From Acinetobacter sp. NIPH 298 (GTDB taxonomy: Bacteria; Pseudomonadota; Gammaproteobacteria; Pseudomonadales; Moraxellaceae), in the NCBI RefSeq assembly GCF_000369505.1, contig NZ_KB850054.1:1-64000 (forward strand): 64,000 nt of DNA, read 5' to 3'. This document shows positions 33,619 to 42,711 of this stretch, in pieces. Every line of letters begins with the position of its first letter. Within the stretch, counting starts at the first letter, position 1. The notes beneath the pieces are model-generated. The model ran no database searches. It was not told the DNA's origin and saw only the letters and a program-made list of their open reading frames with translations. A program made the position numbers and the translations under genes.

Positions 33619-34572
33619 TTATTGCGCTTGACGCTTATTGTGACGTAACGATAAATACGCCGTAATACTTAATACTATGATGATAAAACCGAGTGAGATC
33701 CAAATCGGCATGTGGAACACATCCAGCAACAGCATTTTTGTCCCAATGAACAACAGGATAATGCCCAAGCCATAAGGTAGATAATGCAATTTGGTTGCAG
33801 CACCTGCCAGTAAAAAGAACATCGCACGTAAGCCTAAAATCGCCATTAAGTTCGCTGTGAGGACAATAAACGGGTCGGTGGTCACGGCGAATATTGCAGG
33901 AATCGAATCCACCGCAAAAATCACGTCGGAAGCTTCTACCAATACCAACACCAAAAATAACGGCGTCGCCCACAAAAGTCCGTTTTGTCGGACGAAGAAT
34001 TTGTTACCTTCAAGTTGAGGGGTGATACGGATATGTTTACGTAACCATTTGAGTAAAAAATTGTCTTCAATATTGCTTTCTTGCTCTTGTCCTTTTAGGA
34101 ACTTAAAGCCTGTATACACAAGGAATGCGCCGAAAATATACAGTACCCAAGAGAACTCTTGAACGAACCAAGCACCGATGAAAATGAAGATCGTTCTCAG
34201 CACGATCGCACCGAGTACACCATAGAGCAAAATTTTACGTTGTAAGGCCGGTGGAATGGCGAATGCGGCAAAGATCATCAGCCAAACGAAGACATTATCA
34301 ATCGCCAATGATTTCTCAAGCAGATAACCGGCGAAGTATTCCATGGTTTTTTGATTGGCGATATTTGTTCCGATGGTTTGCTGTAAATACAGCCATAGAC
34401 CTCCACCAAATAGGATGGCCGCAGTGACCCATGCCACACTCCAATAAGCGGCTTGCCGAATCGGCACGTCTTGGTTTTGTTTCTGTTTAAAACCTAAAAA
34501 ATCGATCAATAGCATCACAGTGACGATGCCAAAGAATACAAGATACAACCATAAGTTGCCGATAGATTCCAT
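33619..34572 (-). CDS. TerC family membrane protein, probable manganese exporter
   Basis: An inner-membrane protein of 317 residues with about eight hydrophobic segments. The TerC/Alx motif EKSLAIDNVFVWLMIF lies near residue 85 and the second acidic membrane motif EASDVIFAVDSIPAIFA near residue 195; these acidic residues are thought to carry the metal. The frame is open back to 34605, but that part overlaps the leader terminator; the ATG at 34572 has GGGAGTGG upstream. The leader carries a yybP-ykoY-type riboswitch (34660-34795), which in other bacteria senses Mn2+ and controls Alx/MntP exporters. A function in Mn2+ export is inferred from both facts. Confidence 0.9.
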   Translation of the reverse strand: MESIGNLWLYLVFFGIVTVMLLIDFLGFKQKQNQDVPIRQAAYWSVAWVTAAILFGGGLWLYLQQTIGTNIANQKTMEYFAGYLLEKSLAIDNVFVWLMIFAAFAIPPALQRKILLYGVLGAIVLRTIFIFIGAWFVQEFSWVLYIFGAFLVYTGFKFLKGQEQESNIEDNFLLKWLRKHIRITPQLEGNKFFVRQNGLLWATPLFLVLVLVEASDVIFAVDSIPAIFAVTTDPFIVLTANLMAILGLRAMFFLLAGAATKLHYLPYGLGIILLFIGTKMLLLDVFHMPIWISLGFIIIVLSITAYLSLRHNKRQAQ

Positions 34573-34605
34573 TACCACTCCCGATCTGGCAAATGGAAGC
34601 GGCAT

Positions 34606-34667
34606 AAAAAAACCTTGACCAGTTGCCAGATGAATTAAAAAAACATCTGTTTCAACATGATCAAGGT
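34606..34667 (-). terminator. Riboswitch-controlled terminator in the terC leader
   Basis: On the minus strand ACCTTGATCA (34667-34658) pairs with TGGTCAAGGT (34621-34612), followed by seven T residues. An inner hairpin (CAGATG/CATCTG) lies in the loop. The 5' arm contains the CCTTG that also closes helix P1 of the riboswitch, so the two structures exclude each other. Confidence 0.7.
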
Positions 34668-34795
34668 CTTGCCTACATCACCGATGAGGATGATGCTCAG
34701 AGTCCGACTTTTTGCAAAGTGTAATGACGGAGCTCTGACACCGAAGCATTTTAATTTCAGCGCTTCGGTTTGGAGGAGGCTACTCCCCTTGTCAA
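34660..34795 (-). ncRNA. yybP-ykoY-type (manganese) riboswitch
   Basis: The minus strand has the hallmark GGGGAGTAGCC just after a P1 strand (CAAGG), then a hairpin (CCGAAGC/GCTTCGG), then GTCA...GTCATTACAC, the second conserved part GGACTCTGAGC, and a closing P1 strand CCTTG (34666-34662). This order fits the yybP-ykoY class known to bind Mn2+. It lies 90 bases upstream of terC, a usual partner. Recognised from memory of the consensus, not from a covariance model search. Bases 34796-34934 hold the probable promoter and no gene. Confidence 0.78.
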
Positions 34796-34934
34796 ACGAA
34801 TTTCGTATGGATGGTGACATCCAAATCTGCGCGTAGCATTACATATTTTTAGATGAACCGCAAATGATTGTGTCTAAGGCTCGAATCGCCGATATCCTCC
34901 ATCTCTGTGGCTTGTGTGCATAGTGCTTATGAGC

Positions 34935-35852
34935 TTAATTAAAAATTTTTAAGATCTCTTGACGTAAAAACTGATGACGTGGATTTTGTTTCACATGGTC
35001 ATGCCAATACATGCCCATGCTGATTTTCGGCAGTTCGATCGGTAAGGCATGAATATGCAGATTTTCTGCATAATTGAGGTGCTTTAAAATGCTTTGTGGA
35101 ATGGTCAAAATCGAATTTGGGTATTGTGAGAGGACTTGCAAAGCGGTTGAATAATGCTGGCAACGTAGAAAGATTTGTCGAGACAGTTGTTGGCGATTAA
35201 GGTAAATATCTTCCAACAGTATGCCTGTGCGCCGTGAAGACACGCCGATATGCGGTGAGGATAAATACAGCGATAAATCCATTTCCGCTTGTTGAGTACA
35301 CACCACAAAGTGATCTTCAATCAGGTTTTCAAATTGTAAATTTGCTTGGTAGGGTTGCACTAAATCAATCACAAAATCAATTTGTTGGGCGGACAGATCA
35401 GCCAGCATGTTTTTACGATCCAGTTTTGAGCTGAGAAACTGAATATCGAGATTCAACGCTGCAAAGTGATTGACCAATTGTGGAAAAATAATCGGCTCGA
35501 TTTCATCGTGAATGGCAATTTTAAGGCTTTGTAGCATACTCGGTACAAATGTTTGTTGCGGCATGGCAATACTTTGAATACTCAGTAAAGCGGTTTGAAT
35601 CGGTTGGTAAATCTGCTCGGCAAAGGGTGTAGGCAACATTTTTTGGCCGCTACGCACAAATAGTTCATCATTCAACTGTGTGCGTAAGCGTTGTAAGGCA
35701 TGACTCACTGCAGATTGACTAATACACAGCAGTTGTGCGGCTTTAGAGATACTTTTTTGTTCAAAAATGGCAATAAAAAGCGGGTATAAATTAATATCAA
35801 TACGATGGAAATGCCCTACTTCTAAGGTGGTTGTATTATGAATATTGTTCAT
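34935..35852 (-). CDS. LysR family transcriptional regulator
   Basis: A 305-residue LysR-type regulator. The N-terminal winged helix lies at residues about 18-76 (PLFIAIFEQKSISKAAQLL, SQSAVSHALQRLR), followed by a periplasmic-binding-like effector domain. It is divergent from the acyl-CoA dehydrogenase operon, with 105 bases between the start codons, so it probably controls that operon and itself. The inducer is likely to be a metabolite of that pathway, but this is inference. The C-terminus WHDHVKQNPRHQFLRQ is usual for the family. Confidence 0.9.
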   Translation of the reverse strand: MNNIHNTTTLEVGHFHRIDINLYPLFIAIFEQKSISKAAQLLCISQSAVSHALQRLRTQLNDELFVRSGQKMLPTPFAEQIYQPIQTALLSIQSIAMPQQTFVPSMLQSLKIAIHDEIEPIIFPQLVNHFAALNLDIQFLSSKLDRKNMLADLSAQQIDFVIDLVQPYQANLQFENLIEDHFVVCTQQAEMDLSLYLSSPHIGVSSRRTGILLEDIYLNRQQLSRQIFLRCQHYSTALQVLSQYPNSILTIPQSILKHLNYAENLHIHALPIELPKISMGMYWHDHVKQNPRHQFLRQEILKIFN

Positions 35853-35957
35853 AGTTCTGAATAAAATAAAATCATTTCATTCATAATAAAATTTCGCTTA
35901 TGGTGATGTAAAGCAGCGAATGATGTTTCGCCACATTTTACCTTGAGGGAGCTGATG

Positions 35958-37190
35958 ATGTTTGCATTATCTGAACGCGCGCAGGATTTTATTGCACGAA
36001 CGCAAGCCTTTATTCAACAAGAAATAGAACCGATTGAAAAAGCGTTTTGGGATGAAGTGCATCGTTTAAATGTCGATGGCGACTGGACCAAATGGCAATG
36101 GCCTGAACAATTACAACAATTGAAAAGTAAAGCCAAAGCCGCTGGTTTATGGAATATGTTTTTGCCTGATCCTGAACTTGGTGCTGGCTTATCGGTACAA
36201 GAGTATGCACATATTGCCGAACTTACCGGACGTAGCTTGCTCGCCCCTACCGTTTTTAACTGTAATGCACCGGATAGTGGCAACATGGAAGTGTTATGGC
36301 GTTATGGGAGTGAAGCGCAAAAGCAACAATGGCTGCAACCTTTACTGAATGGAGAGATTCGCTCGGTCTTTTGTATGACTGAACCTGCGGTTGCTTCCAG
36401 TGATGCCACCAATATGCAAGCCACTGCCGTGATTGACGGTGATGAGATTGTACTCAATGGGCGTAAATGGTGGTCATCTGGTTTGGGCGATCCCAATGCT
36501 AAAGTGATTATTTTTATGGCCTATACGCCTGATTCGAGCAAAGACCGTCATCATCAACATTCGATGGTATTGGTGCCGATTGATACGCAAGGCGTAACGA
36601 TTGAGCGAATGTTACCTGTATTTGGTGATTACGATGCGCCACATGGTCATGGCCAAGTCAGCTTTGACAATGTTCGTGTTCCTGTCAGTAGTTTTATTGG
36701 TGGTGCAGGACAAGGCTTTGAAATTGCGCAAGGTCGTTTAGGGCCCGGGCGGATTCACCATTGTATGCGATGTATCGGCGCAGCAGAAAAAGCCTTGGAG
36801 CTGATGATTGATCGGGGTATGTCACGTAAAGCTTTTGGTCAAGAAATCCTGAAATTGGGTGGAAATTTAGAGCGCGTGGCGGAAGCGCGTGTACAAATCG
36901 ACCAAGCCCGTTTATTGACGCTGTATGCCGCTTATAAGATGGATACTTTGGGGAATATGGCTGCACTGACTGAAATTTCTGCGATTAAAGTGGTTGCTCC
37001 AACGGTATTGCAAAATGTGGTGGATATGGCGATTCAGATCCACGGTGGTGAAGGTGTTTCACGAGATACCCCACTCACAGCATTTTTTAATCAAGCGCGT
37101 AGTTTACGTTTAGCTGATGGACCTGATGAAGTTCATAAGGGCATGATTGCCAAATTAGAACTGAAAAAACGTGGTTATGGTCGTAAATAA
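35958..37190 (+). CDS. Acyl-CoA dehydrogenase (ACAD10/11-like)
   Basis: A flavoenzyme that oxidises an acyl-CoA to the enoyl-CoA; 410 residues. Recognisable blocks are FCMTEPAVASSDATN (flavin and substrate contact), INGGRKWWSSG-type segment LNGRKWWSSGLGD, and the C-terminal QIHGGEGVSRDTPL and RSLRLADGPDEVHKG. It resembles the dehydrogenase part of ACAD10/11, and the next gene matches the kinase part, which supports this assignment. Upstream in-frame codons exist from 35943 (TTG); GAGGGAG is best spaced for the ATG at 35958. First gene of a four-gene operon. Human ACAD11 acts on 4-hydroxyacyl-CoAs with the kinase; the substrate here is not known. Confidence 0.92.
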   Translation: MFALSERAQDFIARTQAFIQQEIEPIEKAFWDEVHRLNVDGDWTKWQWPEQLQQLKSKAKAAGLWNMFLPDPELGAGLSVQEYAHIAELTGRSLLAPTVFNCNAPDSGNMEVLWRYGSEAQKQQWLQPLLNGEIRSVFCMTEPAVASSDATNMQATAVIDGDEIVLNGRKWWSSGLGDPNAKVIIFMAYTPDSSKDRHHQHSMVLVPIDTQGVTIERMLPVFGDYDAPHGHGQVSFDNVRVPVSSFIGGAGQGFEIAQGRLGPGRIHHCMRCIGAAEKALELMIDRGMSRKAFGQEILKLGGNLERVAEARVQIDQARLLTLYAAYKMDTLGNMAALTEISAIKVVAPTVLQNVVDMAIQIHGGEGVSRDTPLTAFFNQARSLRLADGPDEVHKGMIAKLELKKRGYGRK

Positions 37191-37202
37191 GGATATAAGA
37201 AA

Positions 37203-38324
37203 ATGGCAGTGATTGATGTAGCTGATCAAGTTCGTAACGGTGAGGAACTGGATGTTGCCGCAATTGAAATGTGGTTAAAAACTCAGGATGTAAGTTTACA
37301 AGGACAAGTGCAAGTGACCCAATATTCAGGTGGGGCTTCCAACTGGACTTATCGCTTGCAATATGACAATGCAGATCTGATTTTACGTCGCCCACCCAAA
37401 GGCACCAAAGCCAAATCCGCGCATGATATGGCCCGTGAATACAATGTGCAAAAGCACCTCGCCCCGTTCTATCCAGTGCTGCCTGAAATGGTTGCCCTAT
37501 GCCAAGACGAGAGTGTCATCGGTTGTGATTTTTATGTGATGAAGCGGATTGAGGGCATTATTCCGCGTGCCAATTTACCCAAAGAATTACAACTCGATGA
37601 GCAACAGGTACAGCAACTTTGTTTGAATGTCTTAGATAAATTGATTGAACTGCATCAAGTCCCTTATCAGGGCAATGAGTTAGAAAAAATCGGAAAAGGT
37701 GACGGCTATTGTCGACGTCAGGTGGAGGGCTGGGATGCGCGGTATGAAAAAGCCTTGACCCCGAATGTTCCTGATTTTGCCTTTGTACGTCAGTGGCTAC
37801 AGCAACACATTCCTACCGATGCCAAAACCTGTGTGATTCACAACGATTGGCGTTTTGATAATGTGATTTTAGATCCACAACAGCCAACCAAAGTGATTGG
37901 CGTGCTGGATTGGGAAATGGCGACCTTGGGCGATCCGTTGATGGATTTAGGTAGCGCCCTCGCTTATTGGATTCAGGATGATGATGATGCGTTGATGAAG
38001 TCCACTCGCCGTCAGCCCACCAATCTAAAAGGCATGCTGACGCGTCAACAAGTGGTGAATTATTATCTTGAGAAAACAGGCTTACAACCTGAAAATTGGG
38101 CTTTCTATGAAGTGTTTGGTCTGTTCCGTTTAGCCGTGATTGCGCAACAAATTTATTATCGCTACTACCATCAACAAACCGATAATCCAGCCTTTAAAGA
38201 TTTCTGGATCATGATTCATGCTTTGCATATTCGGGCCTTAAAACTGATTGCTCAAGACAATACAGCGGCGCAGCAACTTATTCCTGAATGTGTGGCGAAA
38301 TTACAGGATATTTTAAAGCCATGA
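37203..38324 (+). CDS. Phosphotransferase family protein (ACAD10/11 kinase-like)
   Basis: A 373-residue protein with an aminoglycoside-phosphotransferase-like fold. The catalytic loop is VIHNDWRFDNVIL (Asp near residue 222) and the metal-binding segment is VLDWEMATLGDPLMDLG. The N-terminal YSGGASNWTYRLQ is the nucleotide loop. In human ACAD10/11 this domain is fused to the acyl-CoA dehydrogenase and phosphorylates 4-hydroxyacyl-CoA; adjacency here suggests the same coupled reaction. It starts 12 bases after the dehydrogenase gene with an AAGGAT site and overlaps the next gene by 4 bases. A role in antibiotic resistance is unlikely. Confidence 0.9.
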   Translation: MAVIDVADQVRNGEELDVAAIEMWLKTQDVSLQGQVQVTQYSGGASNWTYRLQYDNADLILRRPPKGTKAKSAHDMAREYNVQKHLAPFYPVLPEMVALCQDESVIGCDFYVMKRIEGIIPRANLPKELQLDEQQVQQLCLNVLDKLIELHQVPYQGNELEKIGKGDGYCRRQVEGWDARYEKALTPNVPDFAFVRQWLQQHIPTDAKTCVIHNDWRFDNVILDPQQPTKVIGVLDWEMATLGDPLMDLGSALAYWIQDDDDALMKSTRRQPTNLKGMLTRQQVVNYYLEKTGLQPENWAFYEVFGLFRLAVIAQQIYYRYYHQQTDNPAFKDFWIMIHALHIRALKLIAQDNTAAQQLIPECVAKLQDILKP

Positions 38325-39019
38325 GCACAATATATTTGGTGCGACATGGGCAAGCGTCCTTTGGTGCAGCAAGTTATGACCAGCTCTCAGCCAAAGGCGA
38401 GCAACAAGCGCAGATGGTGGGTGATTTTTTTAAGCGCAGCTTAAAGCAAACTCCATTTGTGCTTGCAGGTTCAATGCAACGTCATCAACAAACCGCGCAA
38501 TTGGCTTTGGCACAAAGTTTTCAGGATGCGCTGATTCAAACTGAGTCTGCATGGAACGAGTTTGATCATCAGCAGGTATTTGCACAATACGAACCGCGTT
38601 TTAAGCAACCTGAATTGCTCAAACAGGATATTGCACAAGTGGCAAACCTGCGTGCTTATCTGGCTAAAATCTTTGATGGTGCGATTGATCGTTGGATTGG
38701 AGAGCAATATGACCATGAATATCATGAAACATGGTTAGCCTTTCAAACACGAGTGGAAATAGCGTTGCAAGGACTGTGTGAAAGCATGGACGCCACACAA
38801 CATCGTCAAGCGGTGGTGTTTAGCTCAGGCGGTGTGATTTCAGTGGCGGTGGGCAAGGTGTTGGGGCTAAATGCCAAACAAATTTTTGCACTGAATTGGT
38901 CACTTGCCAATGCCAGTATCACGACGTTGCGTTGGAACAATGGTCATTTGCAATTACTTAGTTTTAATGAGCATCATTATTTAAAAGCACAAGATGCAGA
39001 ACTTTTAACATGGATTTAA
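38321..39019 (+). CDS. Histidine phosphatase family protein
   Basis: A 232-residue cytoplasmic protein with the RHG motif LVRHGQASFG at residues 6-15 and the second catalytic block VVFSSGGVISVAVG near residue 165. The ATG at 38321 overlaps the stop of the previous gene (ATGA), which fixes the start and implies coupled translation. It may remove phosphate from the product of the preceding kinase, but the substrate is unknown. Other family members are phosphoglycerate mutase-like, and the length is near that of GpmB. Confidence 0.88.
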   Translation: MSTIYLVRHGQASFGAASYDQLSAKGEQQAQMVGDFFKRSLKQTPFVLAGSMQRHQQTAQLALAQSFQDALIQTESAWNEFDHQQVFAQYEPRFKQPELLKQDIAQVANLRAYLAKIFDGAIDRWIGEQYDHEYHETWLAFQTRVEIALQGLCESMDATQHRQAVVFSSGGVISVAVGKVLGLNAKQIFALNWSLANASITTLRWNNGHLQLLSFNEHHYLKAQDAELLTWI

Positions 39020-39038
39020 ACAAGAATAGGTGGCAGAC

Positions 39039-39782
39039 ATGGCAAAGACGATTTTAATTACAGGTGCAAGTTCAGGTTTAGGCGCAGGTATGGCGCGTGA
39101 GTTTGCTGCCAAAGGCTACAACCTTGCGCTTTGTGCACGACGTTTAGAGCGGTTAGAAACCCTCAAACAAGAGCTAGAAAACCAATTTTCGGTTCAGGTC
39201 AAAATTAAAGTTTTGGATGTCACTCGTTATGATGATGTCTTTACAGTGTTTAAAGCCTTTCAGCAAGAATTTGGCACCATTGATCGTATTATTGTCAATG
39301 CAGGTGTCGGTGAAGGACGCCGTATAGGCAAAGGTCATTTTGAAATTAATCGCGCCACGGCAGAAACCAACTTTATTTCCGCATTGGCACAATGTGAAGC
39401 AGCAGTTGAAATCTTTAGAGCGCAAAATAAAGGTCATTTGGTGGTAATTTCTTCGATGAGTGCGATGCGTGGTTTACCGAAGCATTTATCGACTTATGCA
39501 GCCAGTAAAGCCGCAGTGGCGCATTTGGCAGAAGGGATTCGTGCTGAATTGTTGAATACCCCGATCAAAGTTTCAACGATTTTCCCTGGTTATATTCGAA
39601 CTGAGCTAAATGAAGGCGCGAAAAAATTGCCGTTTGAAGTGGATGAAAAAACAGGTTGCCGTGCTTTAGTGAAAGCGATTGAGAAAGCGCCTGTAAAAGC
39701 GTATGTGCCGCAGTGGCCGTGGTTGCCTGTAGGGATTGCAATGAAGATTTTGCCATTAAAATTGGTGAATAAATTGAGTTGA
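39039..39782 (+). CDS. Short-chain dehydrogenase/reductase
   Basis: An NAD(P)-dependent oxidoreductase of 247 residues. The nucleotide-binding motif TGASSGLGAGMA lies at residues 7-18, NAG near residue 90, and the catalytic YAASK near residue 155 with the upstream serine in VVISSMSAM. AGGTGG is spaced for the ATG at 39039; a GTG at 39030 is also in frame. Last gene of the operon, 19 bases after the phosphatase. A role in oxidising or reducing the hydroxyl group of the operon's acyl-CoA substrate is plausible. Confidence 0.9.
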   Translation: MAKTILITGASSGLGAGMAREFAAKGYNLALCARRLERLETLKQELENQFSVQVKIKVLDVTRYDDVFTVFKAFQQEFGTIDRIIVNAGVGEGRRIGKGHFEINRATAETNFISALAQCEAAVEIFRAQNKGHLVVISSMSAMRGLPKHLSTYAASKAAVAHLAEGIRAELLNTPIKVSTIFPGYIRTELNEGAKKLPFEVDEKTGCRALVKAIEKAPVKAYVPQWPWLPVGIAMKILPLKLVNKLS

Positions 39783-39875
39783 TTGCAGTTTAATATTGGA
39801 TGGAATATATCTGTATTTGGTATGGATGCTGCCTGTCACGATACTGAATTAACATGACTTCGATGAAATATGATA

Positions 39876-40022
39876 CTCGGAAATGTCATCTGCAACCTGC
39901 GTGGTGTAAATAAGATATTGTTTCTGCGATATATCTTAATAAGTGCAAGAAGAGGACAGGTTTTGCAGATGACAATGGTTTTGCCTACTTTTCCCGAAAG
40001 AAAAGTAGGGCGAGCCGCAGGC
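39876..40022. repeat. Intergenic hairpin element in the SDR-mpl spacer
   Basis: The 347-base spacer at 39783-40129 has no gene. It holds an outer inverted repeat (GTCATCTGCAACCTG / CAGGTTTTGCAGATGAC, near 39882-39898 and 39957-39974) and then a tight hairpin CCTACTTTTC / GAAAAGTAGG with a CCGAAA loop (about 39989-40010), followed by GCCGCAGG. Similar CTACTTTTC hairpins recur between Acinetobacter genes as I remember, so this may be a dispersed repeat. It may also terminate mpl or the SDR operon. Confidence 0.45.
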
Positions 40023-40129
40023 TGATCCTGAAATTGGATGAGAACTTGTAAGACTCCGTTGAAATACAATTTTTTCAATAAGTGAGAGAAAATATTGAAG
40101 TTGCACTTAGGTTAAATGTCGTTTAAAGA

Positions 40130-41491
40130 TCACGACAAAGCCGTAATCAATTTTTGGTGTAAACCACCAAAACCACCATTGGACATGATCACCACCGCAT
40201 CGCCCTCACCTGCTTCATTCACCACACGGGCAATGATGTCATCCAAAGAACGGCTGACCTCGGCCTTGTTTGATGATGCAGAAATGATGGGTTGTAAATC
40301 CCAATCCAAACCTTCTGGTTGATACCAAATCACTTCATCCGCTAAACGTGCTGAATGCGCTAGACCATCTTTGTGGCTACCCATACGCATGGTGTTTGAA
40401 CGTGGCTCAATAATCGCCCAAAGTTTACGCTGACCTAGACGCTTACGTGCGCCGTCCAGTGTGGTTTCAATCGCGGTTGGATGATGGGCAAAGTCATCAT
40501 AGACTTCGATGCCACGTATAGTACCTAACAATTCCATACGACGTTTTACACCACCAAAATTTGATAATGCATCGCAGGCTTGTTCAAGGCTGACACCAAC
40601 ATGTTGCGCGGCAGCAATAGTCGCTAAAGCATTGGCAACGCTATGCTGGCCTGTCATGCTCCATTTCACTTCACCGATCACGTTGCCCTGTTCAAGCACT
40701 TTAAAATGACTGCCATCGGCACTGATCAATTCAGCCGATAACGCTGCTTGAGCATTCGGTTCAAGACTGGTGCGGATGACAGGTGTCCAGCAGCCTTGTT
40801 CCAACACTTCATCAATATTGGTTTCGGTAATCGGTGCAATAATACGCCCTTCGCTTGGAATGGTGCGCACGAGATGGTGGAACTGTTTTTGAATCGCAGC
40901 AAGATCATCAAAAATGTCGGCATGGTCAAATTCAAGGTTATTTAAAATCGCCGTTTTAGGGTGATAGTGAACGAACTTAGAACGTTTATCAAAGAAAGCA
41001 GAGTCATATTCATCTGCTTCAACACAGAAGTATTGACCACCGCCTAAACGCGCGCTTTCACTAAAACCAAGTGGTACACCACCGATCAAGAAGCCGGGGT
41101 TTAAACCTGCTTGATCGAGTACCCAAGCCAGCATGGTTGTGGTCGTGGTTTTACCATGTGTTCCTGCGACCCCCAGTACATGTTTACCTTGCAACACGTG
41201 ATCTGCTAAGAATTGTGGACCTGATATATACGGCAAACCTTCATTGAGCATGTATTCGATCGCATCTATGCCACGTTTCATGGCATTGCCGACGATGACT
41301 AGATCTGGATGCGGTTGCAAATGGCTACGGTCATAGCCTTGCATCAGCTCAATGCCTGCATTTTCCAATTGAGTCGACATCGGTGGATAAACATTGGCAT
41401 CTGAGCCTGTGACTTTATGTCCTAAATCTCGTGCCAATAGAGCCAAAGACCCCATAAATGTGCCACAAATACCCAAAATATGCAGATGCAT
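40130..41491 (-). CDS. mpl: UDP-MurNAc : L-Ala-gamma-D-Glu-meso-DAP ligase
   Basis: A cytoplasmic Mur ligase homologue that joins recycled tripeptide to UDP-MurNAc. The start MHLHILGICGTFMGSLALLA matches Mpl; the ATP loop is GVAGTHGKTTTTTM (near residue 110) and the signature VYDDFAHHPTAIETTLDGAR is also characteristic. 453 residues, typical for Mpl. Two adjacent ATGs (41494 and 41491) exist after GAGAG; the second gives the family start. It works in the same recycling pathway as AnmK (8741-9874) but is not linked to it. Confidence 0.94.
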   Translation of the reverse strand: MHLHILGICGTFMGSLALLARDLGHKVTGSDANVYPPMSTQLENAGIELMQGYDRSHLQPHPDLVIVGNAMKRGIDAIEYMLNEGLPYISGPQFLADHVLQGKHVLGVAGTHGKTTTTTMLAWVLDQAGLNPGFLIGGVPLGFSESARLGGGQYFCVEADEYDSAFFDKRSKFVHYHPKTAILNNLEFDHADIFDDLAAIQKQFHHLVRTIPSEGRIIAPITETNIDEVLEQGCWTPVIRTSLEPNAQAALSAELISADGSHFKVLEQGNVIGEVKWSMTGQHSVANALATIAAAQHVGVSLEQACDALSNFGGVKRRMELLGTIRGIEVYDDFAHHPTAIETTLDGARKRLGQRKLWAIIEPRSNTMRMGSHKDGLAHSARLADEVIWYQPEGLDWDLQPIISASSNKAEVSRSLDDIIARVVNEAGEGDAVVIMSNGGFGGLHQKLITALS

Positions 41492-41695
41492 CATGCTTCT
41501 CTCTTTATCCAATCACGCAATAAACGTGTGTAATGCAATTAAAAATTTGCCTCAAAAGATAGCAAGGCTGATATGGAAAAGATAGTCAAAATTCGTTGTT
41601 GTTTACTTAAAATTAAAGCGAGAAGTGTTAAGATTTCAACGCTTTTATACTGACTCCAATCTCCCTATTAAGCTTGTATTCTGAATCAGAAGGAC

Positions 41696-42052
41696 ATGAA
41701 CTTGAGCCCTACTCTTTTAGCGCTTTGTCTATTGGTGATTTCCAATTGTTTTATGACCTTGGCATGGTACGGCCATTTAAAATATTTACATGATGCACCG
41801 ATATGGCAGGCGATTTTACTGAGTTGGTGTATTGCCCTACTCGAATACAGTTTTATGATTCCTGCCACCAAACTATTGAGTCAACATGGCTGGGGTTTGG
41901 GGGAAATGAAAATTACTCAGGAAGTGGTGACCTTATTGGTCTTTGTGCCATTTTTACTGTTTATGTTTAAACAGCCTTTTAAGCTGGATTATGTCTGGGC
42001 AATGTTGTGTTTACTTGGTTGTGTCTATTTCGTTTTTCGCAATCAAAGCTAA
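41696..42052 (+). CDS. DMT-superfamily small membrane protein (DUF486)
   Basis: A 118-residue inner-membrane protein with four hydrophobic segments. The family blocks are SNCFMTLAWYGHLKY, LLSWCIALLEYSFMIPATK and the GEMKITQEVVTLLVFVPF segment. It resembles half of a drug/metabolite transporter, so it may act as a dimer; no substrate is known. AGAAGGAC precedes the ATG. It is divergent from mpl and ends 135 bases before purE, which has its own promoter. Confidence 0.88.
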   Translation: MNLSPTLLALCLLVISNCFMTLAWYGHLKYLHDAPIWQAILLSWCIALLEYSFMIPATKLLSQHGWGLGEMKITQEVVTLLVFVPFLLFMFKQPFKLDYVWAMLCLLGCVYFVFRNQS

Positions 42053-42083
42053 ATTTTTGGCGGGTTTTAAAAGCGTTCTTTAG

Positions 42084-42112
42084 TTGGGGATGCTTGAAAA
42101 AACCGCTATAAT
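42084..42112 (+). promoter_or_regulatory. purEK promoter
   Basis: TTGGGG, a 17-base spacer and a consensus TATAAT, 76 bases before purE. No clear operator palindrome overlaps it. Confidence 0.65.
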
Positions 42113-42187
42113 ATCTGCCAATTTATTCCTTTGTGCTTGGCGTAAGTCGAGACACTGCTCTATTTTTATCAAGTTTTGGAAAAGCCA

Positions 42188-42700
42188 ATGAATGCGGTCG
42201 CAACAGATAGCCAACCTTTAGTCGGGATTATCATGGGTTCTCAATCAGATTGGGCAACGCTTGAACATACAGCAAATATGCTCAAACAATTGGGTGTTGC
42301 ATTTGAAGCTGAAGTGGTTTCTGCGCACCGTACCCCAGACCGTTTATTTGAATATGCTGAAACAGCCCGTGATCGTGGTATCCAAGTGATTATTGCGGGT
42401 GCTGGTGGTGCAGCGCATTTACCGGGGATGTGTGCAGCCAAGACTGATTTACCGGTACTCGGCGTACCTGTTAAATCTTCTATTTTAAATGGTGTCGACT
42501 CATTGCTTTCAATCGTACAAATGCCAGCGGGCATTGCGGTGGGAACATTGGCGATTGGTCAAGCTGGTGCGACTAATGCAGCAATCATGGCAGCTCAAAT
42601 TCTCGGTTTAACCCGTCCTGAGATCGCAAAAAATGTTGCGGATTTCCGTACGGCACAAACTGAGAAAGTGTCGAGCAAAAACATTCCTGGTCAAGTATAA
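42188..42700 (+). CDS. purE: N5-carboxyaminoimidazole ribonucleotide mutase
   Basis: Converts N5-CAIR to CAIR in purine synthesis. 170 residues. The motifs [18 protein letters not shown] and [11 protein letters not shown] are diagnostic of class I PurE; the conserved histidine of SAHRTP is present. The frame is open 4 codons upstream from a TTG, but the ATG at 42188 is the normal start. Eleven bases precede purK, which uses the N5-CAIR route with it. Confidence 0.96.
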   Translation: MNAVATDSQPLVGIIMGSQSDWATLEHTANMLKQLGVAFEAEVVSAHRTPDRLFEYAETARDRGIQVIIAGAGGAAHLPGMCAAKTDLPVLGVPVKSSILNGVDSLLSIVQMPAGIAVGTLAIGQAGATNAAIMAAQILGLTRPEIAKNVADFRTAQTEKVSSKNIPGQV

Positions 42701-42711
42701 CGAGGTTGATC

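Noticed and set aside
37203..38324. Aminoglycoside resistance phosphotransferase
   Set aside because: The fold is shared, but operon context with an acyl-CoA dehydrogenase indicates the ACAD10/11-type kinase.
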